Assembly (NCBI GenBank): GCA_022814565.1
Contig: JAKLNG010000009.1
Span: forward strand, 1,471,162 to 1,535,161
Source: Phaeophleospora eucalypticola
Lineage: Eukaryota; Ascomycota; Dothideomycetes; Mycosphaerellales; Mycosphaerellaceae
DNA length: 64,000 nucleotides
Reading direction: 5' to 3'
The notes below the pieces were generated by a model. It was not told where the DNA came from, made no database searches, and saw only the letters and a program-made list of their open reading frames with translations. Positions 1 to 11,788 of this stretch are shown piece by piece (positions within the stretch are counted from its first letter, which is position 1; every line of letters starts with the position of its first letter). The translations under genes were made by a program, and so were the position numbers.

Positions 1-133
1 AAACTTTCGGAGTCTTGGTGGCGGGCGCGGCATGCTGGGGGACGTCGGCGGAAGTCTTGGCAAGCTGCCTCAGGTCACGGTCCGCTGTGCTGAAGCTCCG
101 CCGGTCGACTCTTTGCCACGCTTCTTCCACCAT
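1..133 (-). CDS. partial 5' end of an unidentified gene running off the left edge
   Basis: An ATG at 131-133 on the minus strand opens a frame of about 44 codons that stays open to the window edge. The peptide begins MVEEAWQRVDRRSF and is mixed polar with no low-complexity bias, so it reads like protein rather than noise. It is too short to recognise a family. It could be a first exon or an N-terminal fragment; the rest lies outside the window. The overlapping plus-strand frame at 15-272 is rich in Ser/Thr/His and looks like a shadow. Confidence 0.35.
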   Translation of the reverse strand, partial: MVEEAWQRVDRRSFSTADRDLRQLAKTSADVPQHAAPATKTPKV

Positions 134-3100
134 CCAACACACTAAACACAATACATCCCTATCTCAGTCTATCAGCACAGTCACCCGGCAACACCATGGC
201 AAAGGCGAAGGCTATCTTCATGGCTATCTTCATCGGCCCACCTGCACGACACGGACACGCGCTCGCCCATAACTCATTTTGTTATATCCACGTGCGAGAC
301 AGCGCTGGTCGTTGCTGCGAGACCGACGATCTGGTCCAGACTCCAGATTCTGCCTTATCAATCTCTCCAACCAACCTAATCTACTGCGTATCCACCCCCT
401 CCGCCATGTACTCCGCCTCCGCCGCCTCATTTACATCTTCTTCCCCATATCCACAATATCCACCTCACATGCGGCACTCGACACGGCACAGGCACAGGCA
501 CAGCCCCAACCGGCGGCGGACAGCGCGCGGATGTATGCACACATAGCTGCCATGATGACGCTCTGGTAAGCTTGAGAAGCTTTCCGCTCCCTGGAGATCA
601 CCCGAACAGGCGCAAGGGAGCGCTGCTTGACCGACTCCTTCCCGATCCTCAAAGCATAGCGTGCATAGCCAAACACCAAGCCCGCGCAAGCCAATCACTC
701 CCTGATACCAAGCGCTCGGCGTTTGGGCAGACGCGCCGCCTCTCTCATCCACCACCCGCTCACCATTAATCATCCACATCATCCACTCGTCAATCTGCCT
801 CTGCCCTGCGACCTTATCTCTCGCCCGCAGATGGCTTGCCTCGTTGCGGATGTCACCTCTGTCCAGGGTCTTGCCGCTTTCGACGCCGCCGACATGCATG
901 TGGAAAGCATGTGGAAAGCATGTGGAAAAGCGTCCTGGGAGCTCCATGTCCTACACTCGCTACATGACGTTTGCCAGTCTAACAACCCTTCCAGTGGCAT
1001 CCACACTACTCCGCGATCCTTTACTCCTCCTGCGACTCTCCATACGCTGCGTCTGGGCTGTACACGCATGTGCGTCGCGGCATCGAGCGCCGAACCTCGC
1101 ACAAACACCGCGATGGCCCTGGATCGACGCCGTCCATGTGCCGAGAGTTGCACGACAGCTTGCTTCCGGCACGTTGAGGGTTGACCAAGCCTCTCTTCTC
1201 TCAAATACTACCCTTTCAAGGCACGACTGGCGATGATTGTACGCCTCTCGCTGGGAACTGCTGAAATCAAGACAACCAACATGGATTGTAGTTCGCTAAA
1301 CAAGCGGCAGTGCCGATGAGTGCAGCACTGGACTGCGGCCATCATCACTTCCTATCACGACCGGAGACCGAATACCCGGACCGTAGCCGGGCACTGCCTT
1401 GTCCGGAGCACACACGCCGTACCAGCGCGAGCATCATCCTATTGTGGTCACGTTGAAGTGCAACGTGCTCCATGGATCTCTCGACTCAACGCACGACTAG
1501 ATTGGCATGCTCGCTCGTGCTTTCACGATTGGCTTGACACGTGTAGGGCCTGTCGCATGCCCTAGAAATGCCATGGTGGATCCTACCCCTTCCTACCTCG
1601 AGCATTATTCAGCTGATCCTGGGCTAAGAAGCTATCTATCTCTTCCTTGTCAGCAGCTGTGGTCGCCGATTCAACACACTGCCGTTGTGCGTTGCACTCT
1701 GGGACGGCTCTCCGCCAACCCAAAGCTAGAGCATATTGGCATTGCTCGGCCCTGTGGAGCACGCAATACATCAGAAACACTGAACGTGAACATACGGCCG
1801 TTTCGTAGGACACATCGAAACCCGGATTCCTCAACAGCACCTCAGCGCTAATGGCCTAGGAGGTTTCACCAAGGAAAACCTGATTACGTCTTCCTACACA
1901 AGCTGCAGACTCATACAACTTGGCAATGTCTACGATAAGTCGTCGAGGGTTTTGAGACAACCTTGGAATCGTCTATGATGTCCTACCTTCGATGCCGATC
2001 TCTTTGAAGACTGTACTGTCTGCCGAGCCCGTGGTGCTTCACACGGTGCAGCGTCCTGCTTTGCTATCAGGTTCTTGTCGAGCAAGGATCTCACCGGCCT
2101 TTGCTCGCTTGTAGTAGCTATTGTCATCAGCATCTGTCGCTAAAAGCTGTGATGCCACTCAGGGTCAACTGTGCTCGCTGTCCGATTCTAAGTTACGCAG
2201 CGAGCAGGTCCATGGCCATTCCTGCCACTGGGAGATCTTCATCGGTCTATCAAGTTCCTGGATCTGCATCAGCTGACTCAAGCATAGGTCTATACTCGCA
2301 AAAGCAAGGAAAAGTAAGCGGCAGGCGCCTGCTCACCTATACTTCTTCCTTTCCATTTTTAGCTCGTTGCAGCAAGCCGCTATCGTTTCTTCTCTCCCTC
2401 TACAGCTCGCCTCTTTTCACCGGCAAGACGGCTGAAACGCAGTGCAACGCATGTTTGAGCCAGTACTGCAGACGCGCTATCTTGCTTTCTGCTTCTTTTC
2501 AGTGCGTATCACAACTCTCTTTGATTTTTCTCGGGCCAAGGAGGCCAAGTCCCGAAAAAGCGGTCTCCCACATGCAGACTCTCGCGGCATGCTACACCGT
2601 GCCGCGTGTCTTCTCACTGCCTCGCCACGGGGTGCGTGGGTATGTACGTACTACTCATGATCAATACGGCCGTTGATGACTGAGTCTATGAGTCTACGGG
2701 CCACGTGTGGTAATGGACCCGGTGTGCAGGACAGGATGCGTGTTAAAGAGAGGAAAGCAGGAATAGAGCATTTGGCGGTCTGGTGTTCGGGATAGAGTGC
2801 ACTGCGTTAGGACGTATTGGACCGGTGCTTTATGGCCTTCAGCCTGGACGTGGTGTGCTGGTAGGCGAGTATAAGGCCTCATCAGATTGCAAGTCGGGGA
2901 TCAACACTAACATCTTCCAGTACGTCAAACCATTTTTAATTTGCAAAGTTCAGCACACCGCAACTGATCCAACATTACTACGATCATCTTGGACCGGTTT
3001 GCTTCAAGATATGACTTCAACAACATCGCCCCGTCATGGACGCGACCTCGACCATTCTGGCCATATCGGCACTGTATATTGTCACAGGACTCCGAGTTGC

Positions 3101-3368
3101 TCAGCACTACCAGCTTGATAATCAGTGTGAAACCATCGACCATTTTCGACGAGCTATTTTTGCTGAAAGGCTCCTTGCATCACCCTGGAAGGAAACCTGC
3201 AAATCTATCAAAGTGCAAGTGGCGATTGACGAAGGCAACGTAAGAGAAGACGCCACAGAATTCTCGACCTCGAGGAGAAGACGGGAGAGCAAAGCATGAG
3301 ACACGATCTCTTTGAGACGTAGTGCGTCAAACCCCATCCGAACGAGGATCAAAGGCCTTCTATCTGTT
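134..3368. other. gene-poor stretch, no supported gene
   Basis: Only short overlapping frames are present on both strands, none with a recognisable domain. A minus-strand frame at 431-694 (87 residues, with a Cys/Ala-rich end) is the least bad candidate but lacks conserved features. The stretch is not AT-rich and shows no CpA depletion, so it is not RIP-degraded. Its right end is the 3' flank of the rhamnogalacturonan lyase gene. Confidence 0.5.
897..929. repeat. 11-bp tandem repeat, three copies
   Basis: The unit catgtggaaag occurs three times head to tail, the last copy with one changed base. It is a small minisatellite in non-coding sequence with no visible function. Confidence 0.8.
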
Positions 3369-5442
3369 CTACTGGACTTCCAGCCTCATGGCATCGTACT
3401 GAACGTACGTCGACCTCGGAAGAAGCGCGGACTCATAGTCCGTTGCATTGAACGGCAAGCTGAGCACGAACTCATTTCTCCCTTGATGCAAGTACGAAGC
3501 ATCGAAGACGAATTTGTGAGCAAGGTTGTAGCAGCTTACGGCCGATCGGACAGCGCAGGAACTGCTCTGGTAGTACCTGGGACATTATCAGCATCAACAC
3601 TTCACGGGCAGAGAAAAGAGAGACTTACGGAATCACCCACGGCTCCAGCTCCTTCCCATTCACCGCCACCGTGTATGGCAAATTCGAAAACGGCTGGCTG
3701 GCATTGAAGATATCCGTGTTCCCCGCCGCGGTCTTCGCCCCTGCCAGCTGGACTGTGAAGGTCGCCTGCTTCTTCTTATGCAGCAGCTTCGCTTCATGGA
3801 TATCGAACAGGATCGTCCAGTTGTTCACGTTTCCATCGCCATAGTATGGCTCCGGTCGTACAGAATTTGCATACCCGCCAAACACGCTCCAATGGACGTA
3901 ATTCAAAGCCTCAACCTCATCGTCCTGTCCGACGTGAAAAGTCACGCCGTCGGGGAAGTCGTCGACAAAGTCGTATGCCGCCCAGTAGATTCTTCGTTCT
4001 TCTGGGTGCAGAGGATGAAATGGGTCTCGCTGGTTGCCGTGACGGTATTCCCCTGACGACTTGTCCGGGATTCCGATGCGGAAGAGTTCCATCCCAGCGC
4101 TCTCTTCTTTCCAGGCCGCGTGAGTGGAAGTCATCTTGCCAGCAGAGACAACGATTGCATCCTTCACAAACTGCCCGAAAATCCCATCGGCGTAGACCGT
4201 CAACCGATACATCCCCTCCTTCACCCTTGGAATCTTGACCTCTCCGCTCCTCGCATCCATCTCACCCCAATACTGATACGCCTCCGTATCAACCGCATTA
4301 TCCTGAAAGTCCACCGCACTCAACGACAGAATCGCCACCGGCTTCCTCGCCTCCTTGGGCAAATGAATCTTCCCTTCCCATCTTCCCCTCCCCGAAGACG
4401 GAACATAATTCGGCACATACTCCGCAATCTCATCATAAAACTCCGCCGCGAACTCCGGATCCGCGTACTTCTCCGCATCGGCCCTCAGATCTTGGAGCGA
4501 TGCATCTCCAGCTCCGGTGTTGAAGTGATAGTACCCTGGTCCGAACGTCCGATCAAATCCATCCGTGATACTCGGCGTCTGGTCCCCGTGGTGGTTGGAG
4601 ACGATGTAGTTGTACACGATCCCGTCTACCGTCAAATCTGAATGCAGCGGTCCGCCGAAATATGTATCGATCGTGTTCATCACAAACCACGCACCAAACG
4701 TCGTAGAACCATTCGAACCGAAGAGGCCGTGAGCAGAATGCTCCCGCCAAGAATCGGAGAACGTGTACTTGGTGAAGTAATCTGAAAACTGCTGGACGTA
4801 GGGATCGGAGGCGTTGGGGAGGTACCAGGTTGCGTCTTGAACTGTGATTGCATCTCCCATTGAGCCGGTGGCGGGGTTGAGAGCGGGTAAAGGGGCGAAG
4901 GTGTCGGTGTTGGTGCTGAGGTGCGTCCAGAGGGGTGTGTTGGGCCGGAAGAGGGTGCGGAATTCTTGGAGATTTCGGAGGAAAGGCGTGCTGGTGTTGT
5001 GATAGGCGAGGCGGGAGAAAGTGTGAAGACCTGTTTCGTTGGGACGCAGGAACCAGTATTGTTCTAGCAGTTGGCCTGTGGGAGGGTAGATTTCGCTCAT
5101 TACGATTCCCGCCCAGGCCAAGCCATCATCAAAAGTGGAAGAAGCAGAGGTGAGGAGTTGATATTTCGGATCTATCCGACCTGGTGTGTAGGCGCCATTG
5201 CCGGTGGTGGTGCAGTAGCAGTCCAGGTATGGCCCGATAGCTGGGTTGGACGAAGACGGAGTTCCGAGGAGATCTTGACCATCGAGGGTGAGAATATCGA
5301 TTGCGCCGGTGCTTTTGTTTACGGAGGCTGTGAGGCGGTCGTTGGACATGATTAGGTGGGAGACATCTTCGGAGGCGTGTAGGGCTGCTTGGACTGCTGT
5401 TGATGCTGATAAGAGGAGGAATGTTAGCAACGACATTCTCAT
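3369..5442 (-). CDS. secreted rhamnogalacturonan lyase, polysaccharide lyase family 4
   Basis: The product should cleave the rhamnose-galacturonate backbone of rhamnogalacturonan I by beta-elimination outside the cell, leaving an unsaturated uronate at the new non-reducing end. The protein starts with a clear signal peptide (hydrophobic LLTFLLLSASTAVQA, residues 5-19), followed by the catalytic PL4 region, a carbohydrate-binding-type middle part and a C-terminal galactose-binding-like domain. The long exon reaches a stop soon after EPWVIP, but a 52-base GT-AG intron at 3577-3628 joins it to a second exon encoding a tail that ends YVQYDAMRLEVQ. The joined protein is about 674 residues, the usual size for fungal PL4 lyases. 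A TATA-like stretch lies about 65 bases upstream of the ATG. Family assignment is from recognised similarity; the joined tail is my reading. Confidence 0.88.
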
Positions 5443-5717
5443 TGAAGCCGTCTATGTCAATTCCACAGGCACGATTGTAGTTTCATGGATCGGCTTCGTG
5501 CCAGATATAAAGCCCCTTGCGCACAGCCACTGCAACAATCACTCTCACCCAAGACATTCACTAGGGCACAAGACTCCAATTGAGGGGCTCCTTGGCCTCG
5601 CGAGAACGGCTCGGTGTAGCTATCACCGGAAAAGACGATCCGTGCTCTCAAACGGAAAAATCGCATCAAGCGAATTCCCCTGTCGATTTTGCAGATTCAT
5701 GACTACAGAGCTCTCAT

Positions 5718-7538
5718 CTAGAACATATACCTAAAATTCGGATTCTCCTTATCCGTCAAATCCTCAAACGCATGCACATGCTTATCATCATCCGCTTCAC
5801 GCACTCCAACGGCTGCCGCTACATCTCGCTTTGAGTTTCGTCGACTCAAAGTTGTTCGTAGGATGATGAGGACGACGATGAGCAGGCTGTAGCAGCCGAG
5901 ATGGGTGGCGAAGGCGATGAAGTAGCGCGGAGCGTCGTAGGAGAGGAACACTTGTGGGCCTGGAAAATGTTAGTGCGACGTCTTTTGTTATATGAATGAG
6001 GATACTCACCAGCAGCGTTGCCAGCCGCCCAAGCGATGAAGTTCATCGCTACTGCTACAGATTTTTTCGTCTGTCCCGCCACATTTCGTGTGAGCAGACT
6101 CATGCCCAGATTTTGGGCTGCCCAGAAGGATAAGCAGAGGTAGTAGGAGAGCAAGAGACCGGCTTCCGTGGCGTTGTTGGTGTTCTTGACTGTCATGAGG
6201 ACAATCGTTCCAGCAAACGATCTGTGAGACATCAGCAAGTCGATTCCACACCAGAAGTATCAACGCCAACTCACGGGATGGTATAGACCGCCATGACAAT
6301 GACGTTCTGCTTCGTCTTCTTCACCAGCCAAGCGGAGCTGAACAGTACGATGATGATATAAGCACCCAGCACCATCGCCAACAACTGCACTTGCAAAGTC
6401 GTGAAGCCAAATCCCTTGATGATCAGATTGGCGAAAGCGCCCAAACCACCCGTAGGCAGCGTTGTGCAAATCTGGATAAAGCAATAGCACCAACACTGAA
6501 CATCTGTGAGCGCTTCTTTCATCTGCTCAACTCGGAAACGCTTGTTCTGAAGTCCGGTCTGATTTGAGCGGACTCGCTCGACCATGAGATGCTTGTCCTC
6601 TTCGGAGAAACACTTGGCTCGCATGGGGGAGTCGGGTAGGTACCAGATTACGAAGACGCCACAGAGCACGGAGAAGCAGCCATAGGCGATGAAGATGGCT
6701 TGCCAGGATTCAAGGGCGCTGCCGCGGGGGATCAGGGAGAAGCAATATGCGAGCAGGCCGCCGACGATTTGCTGTGCGCCGTTCTTGCGCAGGTCGTTAG
6801 CTTAATCTGTGGAAAGGGGAAGTAATTTCACTCACCATGCAGTACCAAAAGGATACAATAAGTACTTGTTCCTCACGCTTATACCACATCGAACTCATGA
6901 TGAGGAAGGTAGGCTGACAGACAGCCTCAAAGATACCAAGCAGCGTTCTCAGAGCAGCGATGCCAGCAAAGTTCTGCGAAGCGGCGTGCAATGCCAGGAT
7001 CGATCCCCAGACAATGATGCAGGTCCCGAGGAACTTTGCAACCGGAAGTCGCTGCACCAGCCAATTGATCGGGTATTCGACGATGAGGATGGCGATGTAG
7101 ATACACGTTGTCAACCAGGAGTATTGTTGGCCTTTCAAGTTGAGGTCATCGGGGAGATTCATGATCGATGTGAAGGAGAGCGTTCCCTTGTCGATGGCCT
7201 GCAGGAAGTATGTGAAGACCATGACGACCAGCACTCGCTTGTCGATCAGCTTCTTCAGTCTGCGGTTCTCTGAGTCGGAGATTTCGATGCGTGGGCCTTC
7301 GGAGTACTTTGCGACTTCGGCCTGGTATGAATTGTCAGCACTTGTATTATGAGCACACGCAGGGACTATGCCTCACATCAATGCGGCCATAGTCCTGTTG
7401 GTCCTTTTGCAGCTCATCTGGGGTCATCACCCGCTCGATTTCCGCCGCATCAAACTCCTTCTTCTCGTCAGGGCGAGAGGCCCTGAAGTTGTCCATGGCG
7501 ACGTTGACCTGCTCGCGACTGCCTGTGCTGCCCGTCAT
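5718..7538 (-). CDS. MFS transporter, anion:cation symporter (allantoate permease-like) family
   Basis: Plasma-membrane carrier of the fungal ACS/Dal5-like group, which moves organic anions and vitamins with protons. Five exons join cleanly through four GT-AG introns (the first at 7322-7376) and give a protein of about 510 residues. The N-terminal cytosolic part is hydrophilic, then helices begin at VLVVMVFTYFLQAIDKG. Typical family landmarks are LVQRLPVAKFLG in the first half and WYLPDSPMRAK before the central loop. I chose the ATG at 7538 (MTGSTGSREQ); an in-frame ATG six codons upstream is possible. It is divergently arranged with the GH105 gene, sharing a 442-base promoter, and downstream of it on the same strand lies the lyase. 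From context I infer import of an unsaturated uronic-acid disaccharide or similar anion; substrate is not provable from sequence. Confidence 0.88.
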
Positions 7539-7980
7539 CTTCGCTAGTAGTCGCAAGAGTAGAAGGAAGCAGAGACCATCATTTCCCCGAAGAGCGCTGA
7601 GGTCTACTTATGCATACCCTCGGACAATCATTATCAATAGCACGCGATGCCTGCACGCCTGCGCGAGACAGACGATTGGCGGAAACCCACGCGGTCTGCA
7701 GAGAATTAGCCACATGGCTGTCGCTACGAGGCTCTCCAATCCTTTCGCAGCATGACCTGCACCGAACCCCGGCTTGGCCTAACTCCATCGTTTGCGGAGA
7801 AGGGCGCAAATCTGGGGTAACGGCGGATCTGGGGTGTTGGCAGCTCGGGTGAAAGAGCGGCGAAAGCAAGGTAGCATGCGAGGCGTCCAGATCCGCAGTG
7901 GAGCCATTGCTGTTGCATTAAGACGTGGCAGCCAGCCTGCCGCGAGAAGCGAGACCTGTGCGATACAACATCAGACGAAA
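7539..7980. promoter_or_regulatory. shared divergent promoter of the ACS transporter and GH105 genes
   Basis: This 442-base gap separates two start codons facing away from each other, so both genes probably share control elements. It contains a pair of CreA-type motifs (listed separately). Short open frames inside it have no recognisable features. Confidence 0.6.
7812..7834 (+). promoter_or_regulatory. paired CreA/Cre1-type motifs (SYGGRG)
   Basis: Two copies of ctgggg, each inside atctggggt, sit at 7812-7817 and 7829-7834, 17 bases apart. CreA, the carbon catabolite repressor of filamentous ascomycetes, binds 5'-SYGGRG, and closely spaced pairs are the arrangement usually found functional. 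The position, 147-169 bases before the GH105 start codon, fits glucose repression of plant-wall catabolic genes. Six-base motifs occur by chance, so this is a candidate only. Confidence 0.45.
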
Positions 7981-9120
7981 ATGCCCAAGCAAGCGATCAC
8001 AGTCCATGGCTTGCAAGCCGCAGATATCAAACCAAAGATCGAGCTGCTGATCGACAATCTGGTTTCCATTGAAGACAAGACAGGAGAATTTCTGCTGCGA
8101 CTACCAGATGGCAGGGTTATCGACACCAAGGGCTGGAATGACTGGGAATGGACTCACGGCATCGGCCTATATGGCCTGTGGCAATATCACATTCTGGATG
8201 GCTCGCCTAAAGCATTGCAAGTGATACAAGATTGGTTCAAAGGCCAGCTCGCAACAAGCACGACCAAGAACATCAATACCATGGCTGTATTCACAACATT
8301 AGCCTATCTGTATGAGAAGACTGGAGAGCAAACATACCTTCCTTGGCTGGATTCGTGGGCGGAATGGGCGATGTATGAACTTCCGAGGACGACATTCGGC
8401 GGCATGCAGCATATGACTTATCTCACCGACAACCACAATGAATTGTGGGATGACACCCTCATGATGACAGTGTTGCCACTGGCGAAGATTGGAAAGCTGC
8501 TCAACCGACCACACTATATTGAAGAAGCAAAACGTCAGGTGTTGCTGCACATCAAGTACCTCTTCGATCCAACGACGGGCCTTTTCTTCCATGGCTGGAA
8601 ATTCGACACTTCAGCGCCCGGCGGCTTCGGACACAACTTCGCTCGCGCAAGGTGGGCTCGTGGGAACTCGTGGCTGACGATTTTCATTCCGGACTTCATC
8701 GAGCTTCTGGATCTTCCACCAGGTGATTCGCTTCGAACGCATCTGATCGACACTCTGGAGGCTCAATGCTTGGCTCTGAAGCAGTTGCAAGATGGCAATG
8801 GAGCCTGGCGCACGCTGCTCGACGTGCCGGAGAGCGAAGGCAGCTATGTCGAGGCATCGGCCACTGCAGGCTTTGCTTATGGCATCCTCAAGGGCGTCCG
8901 GAAGAGATATCTCAGCAAAGATTTCGAGGTCGTAGGTGTGAAGGCAGTCCAGGCGGTGCTGAGCCGTATCAGCGCGGATGGGGAGCTGCGAGATGTCAGT
9001 TTCGGAACTGGAATGGGCAGTGACCTCCAGCACTACAAAGACATTCCTTTGACTTCGATGCCTTATGGCCAGTCCATGGCTATGATGCTGCTGGTGGAGG
9101 TCTTGAGGTTCTTTCTGTGA
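7981..9120 (+). CDS. GH105 unsaturated rhamnogalacturonyl/glucuronyl hydrolase
   Basis: Single-exon gene for a 379-residue protein, close to the length of bacterial YteR-type enzymes. GH105 enzymes remove the unsaturated uronic acid from the oligosaccharides left by pectin and rhamnogalacturonan lyases, using hydration of the double bond. Visible landmarks are the WEWTHGIGLYGLW segment near residue 55, the LWDDTLMM segment near residue 155 where the family's acidic residues lie, HGWKFD near 200 and the RWARGNSW motif near 225. The ATG at 7981 begins MPKQAITVHG; there is no signal peptide, and the longer upstream reading lacks one too. This predicts a cytosolic enzyme, so its substrate must be imported. 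It pairs logically with the secreted PL4 lyase and the divergent transporter. Confidence 0.9.
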   Translation: MPKQAITVHGLQAADIKPKIELLIDNLVSIEDKTGEFLLRLPDGRVIDTKGWNDWEWTHGIGLYGLWQYHILDGSPKALQVIQDWFKGQLATSTTKNINTMAVFTTLAYLYEKTGEQTYLPWLDSWAEWAMYELPRTTFGGMQHMTYLTDNHNELWDDTLMMTVLPLAKIGKLLNRPHYIEEAKRQVLLHIKYLFDPTTGLFFHGWKFDTSAPGGFGHNFARARWARGNSWLTIFIPDFIELLDLPPGDSLRTHLIDTLEAQCLALKQLQDGNGAWRTLLDVPESEGSYVEASATAGFAYGILKGVRKRYLSKDFEVVGVKAVQAVLSRISADGELRDVSFGTGMGSDLQHYKDIPLTSMPYGQSMAMMLLVEVLRFFL

Positions 9121-9602
9121 GCAAAAATGGTGGTGGATATCGATAGACATAGAGAATGGTAGATGATCTGCGGCATCAGTAATATCCATTCGACTCTCAT
9201 TCCGGCAATAATTGCAATTGCTAGCGCCGGTCATGCATCGCAATCTCTTGTCTCGTCTCGTTGATGTTTGATGAAGGAGAAGGTGGAGCGTTGCAGCGAT
9301 GATGTGGCAAGTTGGAAAGGAAATTGCTGCGGAGAAAGGTTTGTCCGGTCGGTTCCCACATTAGATCACCTGCAGACACTGAAGATGCGAGCTTCGACAT
9401 CACGACCTTGAGCCCCCAGACCTCGTTCTCATTCTCAGTCAACAATCAAAGGACTGCAGGTATTTGCGATGAATTGACAAGATCGAAGATCAGTAAGAGC
9501 GATGAAGGGACAGAGTTCATCTCAAAATGGAGAGAACATCATCATCTCATCTATCATAAAGTCCACTCATACGGTGACTACCAATTCCCCTTTAATACAC
9601 TT
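9121..9602. other. convergent 3' flanks
   Basis: Intergenic stretch between the stop codons of the GH105 gene and the converging sugar-porter gene. I see only short frames and no distinct element. Confidence 0.5.
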
Positions 9603-11195
9603 TCAAACAAACCCCTTCCCATCCCCCACCGAGTCCACCTGACCCGTAACCTCCCTCTCCTCCACCAAATCCGACTCACTCCCATACTTCCTCGCAAAGA
9701 AGAAATCCAGCTCCTCGAGCGTCAGTTGCGCCGTTTCCGGGTAAAAGAGCCAGACGACAAAGGAGATGGCGACGTTAAAGACGGCGAGGATGATGTAGAA
9801 GCGATAATAGATGTTATGGATTGCGATCGGGGTGATCTCGACCACTGTAGTGTATAATTAGCGGAGAGGTTGGGTAGGGGAGGGGGGAGGGAACATACTC
9901 ATGAATTGGAAGAGCCAGTAGCAGATGTTTCCTAATGCGAGGCCCTTTTCGCGGATTTGAAGGGGCAGGACTTCGGCCGGGCTGACGAGTCCCATGTCAG
10001 TATAGAATCGCCTCTCAGGCTGGAAAGACACGACTTACTACGCCCAAGACTGCCCGAGCCAACACAGCGAGTTGCCGCCATAGTACAGGAATATCACGAT
10101 TATGACTCCCGTTCCAAAAGCTTTGTCGGCAGGCGGAGATAGACCCAGCAAAACCGAGATGATGATGAAGCACATAGCCTGCCACAGAGCTCCCCAGATC
10201 ATGAACGGCCTCCTCCCGAAGCGATCGACGGTGAAGCATGCAATGACATTGAAGACCGCCGAGTCCACGGAGCTGAGACCAGATATCCAGAGGGATTGCT
10301 TCCGAGAGCCACCCAGAAACTGCTGGATCAGAGTCGGCAGGTAGTAGGTGACAGTATTGGGACCCGCGAGCTGGTGGAAGATCATTACGCCACAAGCCAG
10401 ACAGAGGCGTCGGAAGTTCTGGGTTGGGCCATTGCGGAAGAGAGCTTGGTATTGGTTGACATGGGCTCGCTTCTCCAGCGCATCAGCCTGTAAGATCTGG
10501 GTCAGGCGCTCATTGGCATCTTCCTCGTTCGTCAGACGGGCAAGGATGACCTTCGCCTCGTCCGAGCGGTCCTTCTTCACCAACCACCTTGGTGACTCCG
10601 GGAGCGCGAGAATAAGAACCGTCGCAATGGCCAGGAAGACCAGCTGGAAAGCAACCGGGAAGACAAACGAGACTCGTCCTGGAGTTTCGTAGAAGCCATA
10701 GTTGATCCACTGAGCCAGGAAAAGTCCCAAAGTCGCACCATAGAGCAACTGGCCGAGCAAATACGCCCCTCGACTCTTCGCCGGAACCGTCTCCGCCTGC
10801 CACAATCCCACCGTACTCGACATCATGCCTACACCCATCCCACAAACCGTCCGTCCAGCCGTGAGCTGCGCAAGATTCGTCGCCGCAGCAAAAGGAATCG
10901 CCCCAACCGTCGTTATCGCCACGCCCATCAGAATCGTCCGTCGTCGTCCCAGCGCATCACCAACAAAGAACGCGACCACGCTCCCCGCGAAGCCGCCAAG
11001 GTTGTACGTCGCGCTGACGATACCAGTCAAGCTGGAGGAAGGATGGTGGAAAGTTTCCTGGAACCACGGGTTGATGATGAGGCCGGAGAAGACGCCGTTG
11101 TCGTAGCCGAAGAGCACGAAGCCGCAGGTGGAAGCGATGGTGATGAGGAGGTTGAGAGGGCGGCCTCGGACTTTCGAGAGAGGGTTCAGAGGCAT
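9603..11195 (-). CDS. MFS sugar porter (hexose/rhamnose-type transporter candidate)
   Basis: Twelve-helix H+-symporter of the sugar-porter family. Three exons join through two GT-AG introns; the split near CWLGQSWAY is followed by PAEVLPLQIREKG and a C-terminal part with PETAQLTLEELD. Family signatures are visible: GFVLFGYDNGVFSG in helix 1, GRRRTILMG in the loop between helices 2 and 3, LPESPRWLVKKDR before the central loop, and DRFGRRPFMIWG in the second half. Total length is about 460-470 residues, short in both tails. It faces the ThDP gene across a 593-base divergent promoter. Substrate cannot be told from sequence; the neighbourhood suggests rhamnose, galactose, arabinose or a uronate. 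Confidence 0.88.
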
Positions 11196-11788
11196 AGTGT
11201 TCCTTTTTTCCTTTTTATATCAGCGAGACGAGAAGCATTGGGAACTCGGATGCGAGGCTCGGAGTCGGAGGTAGCTGTCTGGCATTCTCCTGGCTGCGAA
11301 AGCTGAGAGGATTTGCTCAGTTGAGCGGTAGATTTGGATTTTCCGGCATGTGGGATGCGCGTGTTCCGCCGCCGTCATTGTGCTGCCGGTGATCGACTGC
11401 AGGTGAGGTTGCTTCGGCTAGGCGGGCGGGGCCGGATGCATGAAGTGCAGGTGGTGGCGGCGGAGGTTGCCCGAGAGTGGAGAGCTCTCGAATGCACTTC
11501 ATCTCGTCGGAAATATTGTTCGTCTTGATAAGAGACAGGAAGAAGTGAATGAAAAGTGTTAAAAAAGAGTGATGGAATGAACTGTGTGGTATAGGAGCAA
11601 TTGCGACATCGGCACCGAAGGAATGACAAGGTATCCCATCCTCATATACTGGAAGCCGCGTGGTGTTCGAGCTGACCGGTCAAGATCCCAAACATTCTTG
11701 CTCCGAATTTAGGAATAGACTTGAGGACTCCAACCCAGTCGACTGAGGACCAAGAGCTGAAGAGAAGAATATCAAAACATTGCCCATC
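11196..11788. promoter_or_regulatory. shared divergent promoter of sugar porter and ThDP enzyme
   Basis: The 593 bases lie between two outward-facing start codons. One CreA-type motif (gcgggg, 11426-11431) is visible. No gene is supported here. Shared control with the cluster is inference from arrangement. Confidence 0.5.

Noticed and set aside
3846..4641. Long plus-strand frames (130 and 173 residues) opposite the PL4 lyase
   Set aside because: Basic, low-complexity reading of the antisense strand; the minus-strand lyase is clear.
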